This document shows positions 1 to 12,216 of a stretch of 64,000 nt of DNA, piece after piece. Each line of letters opens with the position of its first letter. The stretch's first letter is position 1. The DNA lies in contig CP099848.1 of the NCBI GenBank assembly GCA_030062745.1, forward strand, positions 14,545,568-14,609,567. The letters are read 5' to 3'. Both the position numbers and the translations under genes were made by a program. The notes below the pieces were generated by a model. The model saw nothing but the letters and a program-made list of their open reading frames with translations. It ran no database searches and had not been told where the DNA came from. The stretch is from Capitulum mitella. Lineage: Eukaryota > Arthropoda > Thecostraca > Pollicipedomorpha > Pollicipedidae.

Positions 1-1140
1 GCTCAAATGAAAGGTGAACGCTTTCACGAGCACCCGTGACATGAAGGCTCTTCTTGCTACGCAAGGCGGCGGCCCGGACATGCCTAGATCTGTCACGTGA
101 TTTGTTTTCTCAAGAGTCACCGGTGCGTTCATATTACTCTGTTCCGGACTACCCAGGAATGAGAAATCTTCACCATGTCTGTGATTTAAGAAGAACGGCA
201 GATTCGATATCTCACGGCAAATACCTCTTGAATTTCAAGAGAACGTGGCCTTGCTCACTACTCTAATGGTACAATTCTGTCTTACAAATTGAGCGGCTGG
301 ATATGTATCAAAGCCGTTCTATCATTATCGATGGCGATCTTCGTCTCCGCCAAGGACAATGTGATTTTTCTGGAAACCTTCTTCTGAAATCGTCCCCATG
401 TTCCACTGCAGAGGCTGCGTTTAGAAAGCATGTTCAAATGCGTAGTGATGAGCTATGACGTCGGCGTATTGTGGACGTCAAATTCCGCGTCTCTATTTTC
501 CGGGGTGTTTTTATGATAATGGTTTCACGTTGATGAAACTATGCACATAGTTATTTCGGTTTAACTCTCGCGGGACCAGCCTCCAAATCCACCTTCGCCG
601 GGCCGGGCGGGAGGTCATGAAACCCCCAAGATCTCGAGAGCCTTGAGTACCAAAGAAAAAGTAAAAACACCTTTGGGAAACCCCTGCCGAAACTTAAAGA
701 AATCACCTAGTTTTACAAACAAGATAAATATTTATGTCACCTGAGATCACTGACGTTTTCGGCAAGCCATGATAACCAAAGCTTCTACTTGGATCAAAAG
801 GGGTTTTACAGTACAAATAAGGCATGAGATACCTGTCTAGGGCGAAATAAGGTACTGGAGGCCAGATCTGACTACTAACTCAAGAAACGCGGAAAATGGA
901 TGAACAATTGTCTTTTTGTAAGGGCAAGAGCCTCGTTTTTCTCTGAATGTGTATATAGTCTTGGTTGGAATACACCGCAGATGTGCCTGACATGCATATG
1001 AGTCATGACTGTAACTGTCTGTAATGTCTGACACGCATCTGACTGTCTGCAGCTAGTGATGATTATCGCAATCCGAATTCCGACTTTTCCGAGGGTCAAC
1101 AATAAAATTTCGGTGGTTGTGTGATGCTTGAAATGCACTG
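1..1140. other. Non-coding DNA, nothing recognised
   Basis: Mixed-composition sequence with no conserved protein block in any frame, no RNA gene and no obvious repeat. Short open frames here look like chance. Confidence 0.6.
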
Positions 1141-1143
1141 TTG

Positions 1144-1166
1144 ATATCTACTACCGTAGTAGATAT
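1144..1166. repeat. Perfect short palindrome (11-bp arms)
   Basis: ATATCTACTAC is followed, after one central base, by its exact reverse complement. A second smaller inverted repeat (TACCATG / CATGGTA) lies about 40 bases downstream. It may be a relic of a transposon end or a template-switch event. No function is assigned. Confidence 0.7.
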
Positions 1167-1224
1167 ATATAACATTGCATTTCATAGTAATTACCATTAC
1201 CATGCATTCATGGTAGTTACCATT

Positions 1225-1735
1225 TCAGCCGAAAAAAGTTAAAAAGTACATTAATTCCCCCAAAAAGAAATTATGTCCTAGCTCCTACGCCAGCCGCCAG
1301 ACACTCGCTTAGAGATTTTTGATGTTTCTGCGTTAAATGGCTTGTTTACATGATAGCTCGACGCTGATTGGTCGTCTGTCTGACCCAGGGTCTGATCAAG
1401 AGAAATAAAAAACGTTTGGAAACAACTAATGTGTCATATAAGTTAACTCTGAAGAAAATGTTCATTATAATGTTGTATATTATAATAAAAATATTCAAAG
1501 GTGAAAATTTGTTCTCAAGGAAACATATAAAAATACAGTTATTAAAAATTGGTTAAATAAAATACTTGGAAAAGGAACCTGGATACAAAATTGGGAGAAA
1601 TTAACAAAAGAAATGGAACAACAAACAAAAAATTACCTAATCAAAAAACAACCTGGCTTAACGTAACTTAACGTAACGTAGCGTAACGTAACCTAAACTA
1701 ACTTAATATAACCTAACATAACCTCTTTGTCGGAC
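1225..1735. repeat. Diverged dispersed repeat, copy A (partner near 22.4 kb)
   Basis: This stretch shares ordered blocks with 22420-22785. Shared blocks include a run like AAAAA(G/A)TACATTA, a segment around GCTGATTGG or ACTGATTGG next to GGTCGTC or GGCTGTT, an AACTAATGTGT-like block, and a tail of TAACCTAACATAACCT. The two copies are strongly diverged and have no coding potential. This looks like an old interspersed element whose tail includes telomere-like pentamers. Confidence 0.5.
1658..1723. repeat. Degenerate TAACGTAAC/AACCTAAC array
   Basis: Short repeats of the type TTAACGTAAC grade into AACCTAACATAACCT. They resemble decayed arthropod telomere units (CCTAA). It is too diverged to call a true interstitial telomere. 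Confidence 0.5.
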
Positions 1736-1925
1736 CGAGCCAAGTCCGATCGTGCCCTCTATCGGCCCACGGCCTCTACCATCTCATACCGCGCCCTTGG
1801 CGCAAACTCCAAGACAAAGGCGCGGTATGCGTGGAGCATACAATAACATAATGTAATAATATTAACATGAGATACCCTAACGATGACATAATGCAAGTTT
1901 AAGTTACTTTGTGGGGACAGAATGT

Positions 1926-1956
1926 CATATATATATCTATATATATATATATATAT
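1926..1956. repeat. (TA)n microsatellite
   Basis: Nearly pure alternating TA with one C interruption. Confidence 0.85.
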
Positions 1957-1959
1957 GAC

Positions 1960-4900
1960 GACGTCACTTCAATATCTATGCCGGTTCAATATCTATGCAG
2001 GGCCTTCACAGATCCCAAGCGTGAATAGCCTTAACCTTGGTGGTACTACATGAACGGTTCATTATGCTGGGTGAAATTCCATACCAATGATTTATTTTAG
2101 TATTGAGAGCTCTCTTCCAAACGTATACAGCGTCGCATCCCTGGTTTTTATCAATATATACATCTCTCTGCATTTTTTTTAGAACTCAGTAAATTCGCCA
2201 AATTTATGGACACGTCCGGTTCAAATCTCCATGGTCCTTTTTCACTCTAATCCTTCTTTCCAAAAAACATGCATCCGCTTCTGATCGGAACTTACATAGG
2301 GCTCTGTCAATGATGCAACGTCTTGCATCGTTGACCAGGGACAAAGCATGCGATTCGTAAGGCGGACAAGAGTCGTTTTGGCTCTCGATCACCCGAGCGG
2401 GAAGTTTCGCACTTTATATCAGTCGTTTGATTGTCCTTGACCTTACCCAATTGATCACATTTTCACAGTCCTCATCGATGCTTGGTCCCATCCTTAGTGT
2501 CCTCAATAACTAGCATTTAGGTCATGCAACAATGAGACGCCCTCGTTGCTCGACAGCATTGACAGAAGTGATCAATGCTATCAGCGCGATCAGCCTGTCC
2601 TTGATAGCTGAAGTACCCTTGGGCAGGATGAATATCGCTATATCTTAGAAACCTTCGTCTGGAATGTTATCTTATCAGCCTTTTTCAGAAGCAATGATTG
2701 CCTTTCCCAGAGGCGGATACAGGGCAATTTACAAAATGGACTGCGTCCTAACCAAATGAAAGGGATTCACCTCCTGCGTTGAGTCTTATTGCAAAGGGGA
2801 AACGTTGCAGCCATTTCGCTTGATCCCTCCATGTAGATCATTGTCTCGAGCAAATTGGCTTGGTTCGTACTGATCTGACGGCCGCGGAGGCGGGTAATGT
2901 GGAGCTGGGCAGTGATCTCGCCCGGCGGGTCAGTCTATACGCCGGCGTTGCGGAGGCCTCTGACGACCAATCGTCGAATGCCTGTGTTTACCTTGCGCCT
3001 CGTCAGTTTACCGTTCCGCAGCGTCGGTGTCGTTGAGCGCCGGACGCCGCGCAGACGATTCTCGACCCTGGCGTGCGGCCGCGGCGCGTCGCGCAGGCGA
3101 AGTTGGCGTGCGCCCGGCCGATGGGCGGAATGCTGGTTTATCTGGTGCCAAACAGTGCGCAGGTACGGCCGACGTTCCCGCCAGATTATGGCTTCCTCCA
3201 GCGCGGTCGGTCCAACTTAGGGCGCCGGAACAGACCTCCATTCACAGCTGCCAGTGTCTGAGAAATGCGGCAGGTCTAATGGCCGCGCCAAACGTGTTGT
3301 GGAAAACATCAGTCAGGGCTGATGACGGCCCTGTTGTCACTGCCGTCACACCTTCGAACGTAAGGCCGACTTTATGGGCATTATTAGCGCCATCGGTTAC
3401 TACTAGCCTTGAAATTGACATGTTAACTGCGTTTCTAATACGTTATGGGTGTCTGATTAAGATATGTTTATTTCGCCCAGTCTTAGTTTAAAAATACCAA
3501 TGCGATTTTGGCGTTTCGCAGTCCATGTTGCAAGTCGTTCGCGATTATTTGCGGTATTCAGTTACCAAAAATGGCTCAAGATAGACTGAATAGTATTGTT
3601 TAATATTTTCGCAGTCCCATACTCTGGCTGCCGGACTTCAACTTAGGTGTCATTTATTCACGTTAAGAACTATACTAAAGAGGAGCGAGGCACAACAATG
3701 GCTGTTTCTTAACAGATCACTCGCTATTTGCGTCTCACCAGTCCAAGGCTTGACGGACGAATGGCCTTTCGGCGACATTTCTGCGGCATCAAACATCCGC
3801 AAGGCCGTGCGTCCACCTGTCAAACCCAGCCTGACGCCCGAGATGGCGTCAGGGCCCATCACCTCGGGTGGCAATTTGTCCGGCCACGCACCAAGTCCTC
3901 GGCCGACCTCCGCCGTCAGGGACGGAGCAGGTCGGGGTCGCGGCGGGCCGGCGCTGGTGTCGGTCGCCCCGCGAGAGGCGTCAGCCGTCAGTGCGAATGA
4001 GCCGCCGGCCGTCGGCCGTCCATCCGTCTGTCCGGCCTGACAAATACCGCCCCTGAGCGACAATGAGCGGACACGGCCGGCGACGGCGCGACCGAAATAG
4101 ATGACCCATTACTGCTCGGCCGGCGGCGGCGGCGGCGGAACCGGCTGGTAGGCACGCCGCGGGTCCGCCGAACATCTCGCGCCGCTGTTTTGCTTTTCGC
4201 TATCAAAACAACCAAGACTTGGGCATTTGCGCCAGAAAACAGGATATGACGGCGGATTTCACAGCGGTGTTCCTCACGACACGGGAGCTACATGGACGGC
4301 ATAAACATTTATGAAACGTCGTTCGGCGCAGTTTTCTTGTTGCTGATGACAGCAGAAGCCATGCGTATGCCCAGTTACCATAATTATCATGACTGGATGA
4401 GTGCCATGTTTGCATTGCTTTAGCCAGCGACTGGAAATAGCTTGAGCGAAATTTGTGACAGACTTAATAGCTTGGGGACCGGATTACCTTCCGTTTGTAG
4501 CGCTGGAATTCCGACAGATTATTCTAGATGATTTCAAAGGAGCTGAAGGTACTCAGCATGCTATGGGTGAATGTGTGAATGTAAGGTGATTGAAAAAAAA
4601 CAACTTGCTTAAATTATATACGCACGATATTTTGCCACGCATGGGATTCCCTATGTGTTATGGGCACTGGCAAAAAAGGTCAGCACTCAGAAATATAGCT
4701 TGGCTTTGGATTATTTCTAAAAACTATGACGTGGTGTAGAACCGTTTTTGGTTCGTCTTAACAAGGAGCAGCATTCTGAGGCTATTTAGTAAAGTTTTAA
4801 TTGTACGTTTTGGTTAACACTCTACATATAAGAACACGTGGTGAGACAGACATCGGGTGCCAGAAAAATAATTATTGAAAGCCCATGCATTACCTATCTC

Positions 4901-6050
4901 TGATCTTCTGTTTTTACATTGAACAGAATTAAACATCGGGCGATTCACATTTCGCGCAACGGGTGTGTGTTCGTTGGCAGGACTCAATAAAACATTCCAG
5001 TGCCCAGTATCAAGGGTCACGCCCCTTTCTCCGTCATGTCTCCCCGGCCGAATCACCCCACGCCGCCATCCTCCCGAATATGAAAACCACAACGTTCGGA
5101 CACTGTCCTCAGAACCGAGAGCTGCTGCGATTTGGGCCTCGCCGCGGAGTGCTCTGACCGTCATTCTGAGCTAGAGTAATGAACCGAGTCGCTAAAAGCG
5201 TCGAAAAAACAACCCGCGCTGGCATTTGGCAACGCCATACTGCACTTCGCAGACGTAATTCAAACCGCAGCTGGCCGCAGTTTGAATTAGCCGACCGCGC
5301 CGATTAAGTTCGCAACATTGAGACCAGTGACGTGAATAACGCATCAGCTGTGAGGCCGATGTGAGGGGAATGCAGGCTGGAACTGCCAGTTCGCAGTTCG
5401 TGCTGAGACGCGATTCAGACGCAATTCGTGCAGCAGCTTTGGGCCGCATGGTCAAGTAGTTGCCAAGTTTCAAATTGACTGAATGCAACATGCGTTGTTG
5501 AGCAGGCTTCGTGTACAGGGACATAGGGATTTTAAGCCACTGGCCGAGAAAAATTGCTCCTAGAACCAATGCGCTAAAACGCATCTCCAGTGCACACAGT
5601 TCGTCGAAGAAGTGTCGTGGTCTCGTGATGTTGACGCAACCTCATTAAGGCATCCAGGTTTTCGGGACCACTCTATTAATTTCGCGTCTCCGTGACATCG
5701 TGGACAACGTGCCGGTCTTTTGCATATTAAGCGGGACTGAGATATTAATTTTTAAAGTTTGTTTTGCGTCACTGGCATCAGTTTCTTGGCGGAGCATGCA
5801 AAATGGGAGTGGTGTAAACATTAATAATGATAAAAGATTAGGAATCCAAATAACCTAAAGCAGCCAACACAGGGTGCACTGCTGACGATGCCGTGAAGAG
5901 CTGGATGCGGGTTATTTCACGTGCTGCAGATGCTAGAATCTTGGTTTGGGGACATAGTCTGCTTGCATGTCGTACGAAAAGCCATCAGAATAGGATGACA
6001 CTGGTAACTGCTGCAATAATCACTGAGACGCTGTTGTACACCGGTGCCGA
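1960..6050. other. Non-coding DNA with two GC-rich patches
   Basis: No conserved protein is recognised. The sequence is of average composition except for CpG-rich patches around 2880-3330 and 3860-4190; the second ends in a run of GGC triplets. A 130-residue open frame on the minus strand at 5192-5584 has no family signature and is not called as a gene. Confidence 0.55.
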
Positions 6051-6069
6051 AATGGAACTATAAAGCCAC

Positions 6070-6570
6070 GGCCTGGAGCCAGAGCTGGAACTGGGGCCGG
6101 AGGATTAACCTGAGCAGGAGCCGGAGCGGGAGTCGTAGCAAGAGCGTGGGCAGGAGCCGGAGCAGGATCCGGAGCGAGACTGAGAGCTGCAGCTGGGGCT
6201 GGAGCAGGAATCGGAGGGGGGGGGGGCAGGATCCAGAGCAGGCGCCGAAATCGGAGTAGGGACCTTCGCCGGAGCTGCGTTCTATGAACTCTGGCAGGGC
6301 CAGAGCTAGAGCTTGGGCTCCAGCTCCTCAACTCCTCGGTCGGAGCCAGTATCGGGGCTTGAACGGAGCCGGATTTCGAACAGGGACTGCAGCCCTTGCA
6401 CACTGCCCGGGACCTGAGCAGGAGCTAGAGCCCCAGCACCTCAACTACGGCCGGAACTGGAATCCTAACAGGGCTTCTTGCATCCCCTAGACTTTGAACG
6501 AAGCCAGGGCTCGAGGTAGAGCTGCAGCCCTGAACTCTGGAAGGAGCCGGAGCTGGTGGAGCCGGGCCAA
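6070..6570. repeat. GGAGCN-type minisatellite
   Basis: The stretch is built from degenerate hexamer-like units (GGAGCC, GGAGCA, GGAGCT) with interruptions and one poly-G run near 6215. Because the unit is a multiple of three, it leaves open frames on both strands (Ala/Pro-rich or Arg/Ser-rich). These are repeat artefacts, not genes. Confidence 0.75.
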
Positions 6571-7189
6571 GGCCTTCCCGGAATGTAGCCGGAGACACTG
6601 GCACTGGCCACTTCGCAGCTAAATCCAAGTGCAGGGGCCACCAGAGGAGCGACCTTAGTTGGCTGGGGGACGCGATCTGCTGTTCCAGTCAAAACAGACC
6701 AAGAGCGAGACTTCGTCAACGTCACGTGGCCAGACCAGATGCGATCGCTCTCCGACGGCGTCTGTTTGTTCGGTGAATTCACACCAGCCGCGAGGAAGCG
6801 TTTCAGTTTTAAACACATCAATCGTCCTCCGCTCAACGAACAGCCGGATGACCCGTTCACTCATGCTGCAGTCACTGAACAAAATATGGGATCCCCTTCT
6901 AATGAACCCGGCAACAAAATTCATGACACCCGAAACTAAGTCATCTGTTGGAGCAATCACAGCACCAGTTAAATACTCATGAACGTCATGAGCATGCTCC
7001 CTCAGCATACATCAACGTACAAAACTGGGCCCGGGAGGCTATGGATTCCAGCCAGGCACTCCCGACAGCCCATGGCCGAGTTGCAGCGACAGCCTGACAC
7101 ACCGAGCTGGGCCGCGGACACTTACTGCAAGAGGCCTTCCTGCCGTACAACATGTAGGAGGTAGTGCGGCGATAGGGCCGGCTGGCGCC

Positions 7190-7730
7190 GCTCATGGCTG
7201 CAGCTCAGCAGCTGGGTCACGTCACCACCGGGTGCAAGTTGTCTCGGCGGCGTTCCATTCCGCCGGCGGCCACACACCGCGCTCGCTCTGTTCCGAGCGG
7301 CGGCCACACGTGGCGGCCGCGCTGCCGCGCTGCCCGGCCGCCGGCGTCGGCCCGGCACACTGCCGCCCTGTCACCGCCGCCCGGTAGCCGGCGGCCAAAA
7401 TAACGGCCGCTTCGACCGCCCCGCCACCCCCCCCCCCCCCCCCCTTCGGCGGTGGTCGCGTCCGGTGCCGCGACAACACGCCGTGTCGATACGGCCGGCG
7501 GCCGCACGCGAGGCCGCGGCCCGGACGGCCCGGTCACACGGTCGGGTCACGAAGCTGGACCACGAGCCGGCTGCCGGCCTACGGGGACGTCGCACCGGGA
7601 CGCTGACCGCAGCGCTGGGCAGGCCGGCGCCGGCGCCGCCGCTGGCCGCCGGCCAGCCCGCTGTTCTGGCCAGCGCGGCGCGAGCGGCGCACGGGACGGC
7701 GAGTGCGGCCATGAACAAGACGCCACATCG
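7190..7730. other. CpG-rich island
   Basis: Very GC-rich sequence dense in CG, GGCCG and CCGGC, with a 16-17 base poly-C run near 7430. Overlapping open frames on both strands follow from the lack of AT-rich stop codons. A promoter-type island is possible, but no TATA box or initiator is convincing and no gene is visible beside it. Confidence 0.5.
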
Positions 7731-7739
7731 ATCTGACGA

Positions 7740-8870
7740 CCTGTCAGCAGCTTCCGGAAAGTCCGCCGCTCACTGCACACCAGACGATCGGACCCGCGGC
7801 AGCAAATCAATATTGTGCTGACAGTGATAAGGCGCGTACGCAAGCACACCAAATGTCAACATGGAGATACGGTCGCGTAGAGGGCATAGCACCGTGGTTA
7901 AAGGTAGTGATGCTTTGATGTCTCGGATGGGAGCGATGAAATAAAACTCCACCGATCCGCCTTGTTAACTCGGCAGTCGGCGACCCCGGCAAGACCAAAA
8001 AATCGGCATTTATGACAACCAGGAAGACACTGATAACTACCGCATAGCGTCTTGCAATGCATCGAGCATGCCCTACGATGCCTTTCAATGCATCGTAGCT
8101 CATGCTCTGAAGATATTCACTTAAGAATCAGTAGAATGCGTTTCGTTGCATGGAAACGCCCCAAAAATTAGCCATGACCTCCATCTCTTTTTCGGTTCTT
8201 TTGCTCATGTTCATTCCGATTCGCTATTGCGCTCGTACTCATCACTCCCGAAATACTTCGAGCGAACTACTAAAAAAAGAAAACCGCGCAGCTAGGACCC
8301 ATTCTCACAACAATATGGGACGGTAGGACTTTTTCAGGGGATGGTTACTTTGCGCTTTAATTCGTTCCATAGACTATACTACTATGAGCAAACGTAATGT
8401 TGAACCCCTAAAAGGTCTTTGACATACGTGCTCTCATTCACAGTCTCAAGCGAACCATGAAGATCACGATCTAGGGCTTCGTCACGGACAGGTGCGGATC
8501 CAAAGGGGGACGATGGGGCGATCGCCTCCTCCCGAGGCCTGAGAAGGGTCTCGGGGACCTTTCCAGAGAGCCCTCGGGGGCTCTTCCAGTCTGAGAGAGG
8601 CCCGAAAAGCCCCTCTCAGACCAGGGACGTAGCTAAAGGGCGCCACGGGATCACGGCCCCCTGAGCCAAGCGGTCTGCATTAGATATATGGTGATTTCGC
8701 ACGAATACGGAAAAGTTATCATATATATGTTGCAAAAACAAACATTATGTGTTTTCCGCGCGTTAAATATGAGGTAAATTACGTAAAATTGCTGCTTTTC
8801 CTATAAATTTTGTCATATGCCAGTGGCATGTCATGTTTGATATTTGACCCTCCCCTGAGGAAAATCCTGG
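7740..8870. other. Non-coding DNA, nothing recognised
   Basis: There are no conserved coding blocks. At 8480-8660 a G/C-rich stretch contains GGCCTGAGA and GAGAGGCCC motifs that foreshadow the array that follows. Confidence 0.5.
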
Positions 8871-8879
8871 CTACGTGCC

Positions 8880-10490
8880 TGTCTCATATTCAAAAGAGGC
8901 CCCAAAGGTGCCCCGTATAAGCTTCATGGGGTCTTTGTGAAAACGGAACGTGTTCTTGATGCAGCCAGGGACCTCTGGGAGAGTTAGGTGACCCCTGAGA
9001 CGAACTGAAGGGCCCCTAAAGTCCTCAAAGGGCCCCTGAGACCACAATAGGACCTCAACACGTCGGATTGCCCCTGGAACCGCCAGAAGAGTCACAGGGC
9101 CCCTGAGACGGCTAAGATGAGGACTGAGTCACTGGGATGGCATAGGGACTCTTGCAATGTCATAGGGCCCCGAATGGGTTTTACAGACCTGTGTGAAAAG
9201 TAGAAGATTCCTGATGCAGTCAGAGGCCCGCCACCAGAGTCAGTGAGACCACGAGACGTTAAGAGGGTCCATAAAATAGATAGATTATGTTGAAGGGACC
9301 TGAAACTCTCCAAGGGTCTCTGGAACATCAAGAGGTGTCCCAGGATGGTAAAAAGTCCATGAGATCGCTAAAAGTGCAAAGAGGACCCTGAAACTGTAAG
9401 AACTTAAGAGGGTGCCTAGTGCGGCATGAGTTGACCCTGGCCAGCCAGAGGGGCCTCCTAAACAGGGATTGATCCGTGACCTTCTCAACCTCAAGAAGGG
9501 TCCCAGTGGGCTACACTGGGCTTTTTGAAAACCTGAGGGGTTCCTGATGCAGTCAGGGGGTCCCGGAAAGATAAGGTGGGTTGTGAGACGGCAAGGTGGG
9601 CCCCTGCACGTCAAACACATGGCCCCTCAGACCACCAAAAAGGTCGGAGGACCCCCTGCGAGGCAAAGACGATAAGAGAACCTCCGGGGCGGTATGGGGG
9701 CCTTGCACGGACAAAGGGACCCCAAATGGGCTAAGCGGGCTTCTGTCGCAGAGGTCTTCCTGGGACTGTCAGTGAGGCCTCTGACGTGCCAACAAAGGCC
9801 CCTGATACGGCTAAAGGGGCCTAAAGTTGCCACACGTACCCCATGCAAGGGAGGAAGATCTCTGATACAGCCATGGAGATCACCGGAGACTTTCAGAGCG
9901 CCCAGGACACTGCACAGGGGCCCTGAAATCGCCAAAAGATCTTTTGTAACTGCCAGAGGGCCCCTGAGACGGCAAACAAGTTGCCCAGAATCGACAAGAA
10001 GGGCACCTAAGACGACATGGGATCCACTGAGACTGTCAGAAGGCCTTTGAGGCCGCCAACTAACAATCTCTAGCAACAGGGACTCCTGATACGACCAGAG
10101 GGACCCCTGAAACTACTTAACATTGAAACTTCCAGACAGCTCCTGAAACGGCCGACGGACCTAAAATATTGCAAGAGGCGCTTCTGTCACCACAGAGAGA
10201 AAGTTACAAGAGGCCATTGTTACTGTCTGAGCGGATCCTTACACGTAAAAATTCTCCGGGGACGACAAGACGAAACCCGAGCCGGTTTAAGCGTCCTTGA
10301 AATTGCCAGATGCGTCCATGACATACTCCGGGATGCCCCTGAAAGAGTCAAGAGAGTGCCTGAGACGTCCCGAGGGACACGTGAAACTGTAAATGGAACC
10401 TGAGACCACTAAAAGTGGTCTCAGGCCGGCCGGCCTTCACACGGCAGGAGGCCTGAGACAACCAAAAGTGCCCCTGAAAATCAAAGAGGA
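8880..10490. repeat. Degenerate short-period tandem array (GGGCCCCTGAGAC type)
   Basis: A core of AGGGCCCCTGAGAC followed by GGCAA or GCCAA-like bases recurs roughly every 30-35 bases for about 1.6 kb, for example near 8990, 9020, 9090, 9590, 9955 and 10075. Copies are heavily diverged. Relatives of the motif also appear at 15.0-16.0, 16.9-17.3 and 19.9-20.1 kb. It has no coding capacity. Confidence 0.65.
10399..10425. repeat. Perfect hairpin, 12-bp stem, 3-nt loop
   Basis: CCTGAGACCACT, loop AAA, then AGTGGTCTCAGG, which is the exact reverse complement. It is followed directly by a GGCCGGCCGGCC palindrome. Confidence 0.85.
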
Positions 10491-10498
10491 AACCTAAC

Positions 10499-11727
10499 TT
10501 AACCCGCGCACGACCGTCGGTCCGTTTCGAACATCGGCGACGGGGGGGGGACAGTTGGCCGTCCTCCCTCTAACTCACGAATGGTTGGTCGCACGATAAA
10601 AATAAGCAAACCGTTGGAAAGCTTGTGACGAGTAGAGCTCGAAACTGGTCTCATTTTTAGTTCTAGATAATATGTAAGCAATTTATGGCCTAAATATGTT
10701 TTCTCATAGCCGACTGCATGAGACCGAAAAATGGCCTGAATCTCAAGGGCTGTGACTAAAAACTCATAGGTAAAGGCACCAGCGCACAAGTAAAGGTCCG
10801 CAGATGCCGATACACGTGTAATTTCCACAGATTTGTTCAATATGTACGCCGAAACATAAAGACATAAAGGCATAAAGACACCGTAATTCTCCCGCCAGTT
10901 GTGGGTGTGCACCGCTGCCGTATGCGGTACCAAATTGACGGGAACTAATTTTGGCGTTCCTTTATTTTCGCGAAAAAGCCCATCTATGCACATTTTCTTG
11001 ATCTTAGTGATTCTTGTAATGGTTTCCATGCTTAAATTTTAGAAAAATCATTTAGTTACCAATCTACACAAATGGCGGAGCTTTATTCACGAGATCCTGT
11101 TTGTTTCCAAAATATGCTACTTTTCAAACTTTTTGAGGTTCCTGGTATTAACTACGTCTGTGCAAGCCAGTTCTGCCATTTTCTAACCAATGTGAGTAAT
11201 TCATCGTCGATTTTGACGGTGGTACATTTTGGCTCACGACAGTTGTTCGTGACCTGACCTCAGGTCAATGGCTGGAAGTCACTGATACTTTACCCAATGA
11301 CGGTAACTAGATGTCTGCTTCACTCCACACTAAAATGTTATGGAATATTCCGTCAATTTCCAAAAAAACGGCGATATGTCTTAAAAATGGGCTTGACCTT
11401 AGGCCAGTGACCCGAAAAATTCCGAAAAATCTGAGATATCAGATATGTTGCATCTATCACGATCACTAATCCCTGAAAGTATTATTGAGATATCTTGTTT
11501 TGCGAAAAAGTTAGAGGGCGCTAAACTTTTTGGACATAGCTCTATTTGACCTGACCTAGGTCAGGCACTTGACCTGACGTGAGGTCAAAACTTTGACACG
11601 AGATGTATAATTGATGAAGCAAAATGTACACAAAGTTTCGTGACTCTGTGTTTGTTGGTTCTCTCGCAATGCCAGAAAAATCTCAGGGGGGGGGGCAGTT
11701 AACTGCCCCCCAGTCGTGGACGGGTTA
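10499..11727 (-). mobile_element. Nonautonomous TTAA-flanked element (piggyBac-like MITE), copy 1
   Basis: A 1.23 kb unit that matches 40579-41814 in reverse complement along its whole length. Its left edge reads TTAACCCGCG. The right edge reads CGGGTTAC, a decayed partner of CGGGTTAA. Just inside both ends are short G/C runs with CAGTTGGC or CAGTTAACTG. A TTAA target followed by CCC is the hallmark of the piggyBac superfamily. A 176-residue open frame on the minus strand (10499-11029) resembles a shorter frame in the other copy, but it shows no transposase motif and stays unassigned. The interior carries several TGACCT/AGGTCA motifs. Confidence 0.75.
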
Positions 11728-12141
11728 CGCTAGCAAAAAGGCATTCATAAACTACGATGTGGAAGAGGGGCTCTTGGATCAGATACAGACACCAGATTTT
11801 AACTAAGAGGAACGTAGCCTCCTTAAATCCCGCCGTTATCATATTTCGATCACTTGGTAGGGGAGCAAAATGCAAACGTTTCTCAAATAAGGTGACGCTT
11901 CCAGAGATGTCCGGCTGTATTCTTTTGAGAGGGCGCTGGCTCACCCAATATTCATTTGGGCTCACCCAATGTTGGTTTGCCCCCTCCCCCATGTTTTCTG
12001 ACGGTTTTAAGAGAAAAAGAGTAATAATAGCGAAAAGAACGGCCGCAATAGATAAAGCTCGGCAGAAAGTAAAAAATATAGTGTAAAGCGACGGATCTGT
12101 CTATCTTGCTATCTTCTATATATATATATTTATATATCTAT

Positions 12142-12216
<75 letters not shown>

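Noticed and set aside
5192-5584. 130-residue minus-strand frame
   Set aside because: No recognisable family, no splice or promoter context, average composition.
10499-11029. 176-residue frame as a real gene
   Set aside because: It lies wholly in a mobile element, the other copy is truncated, and it shows no known domain; kept only as part of the element.
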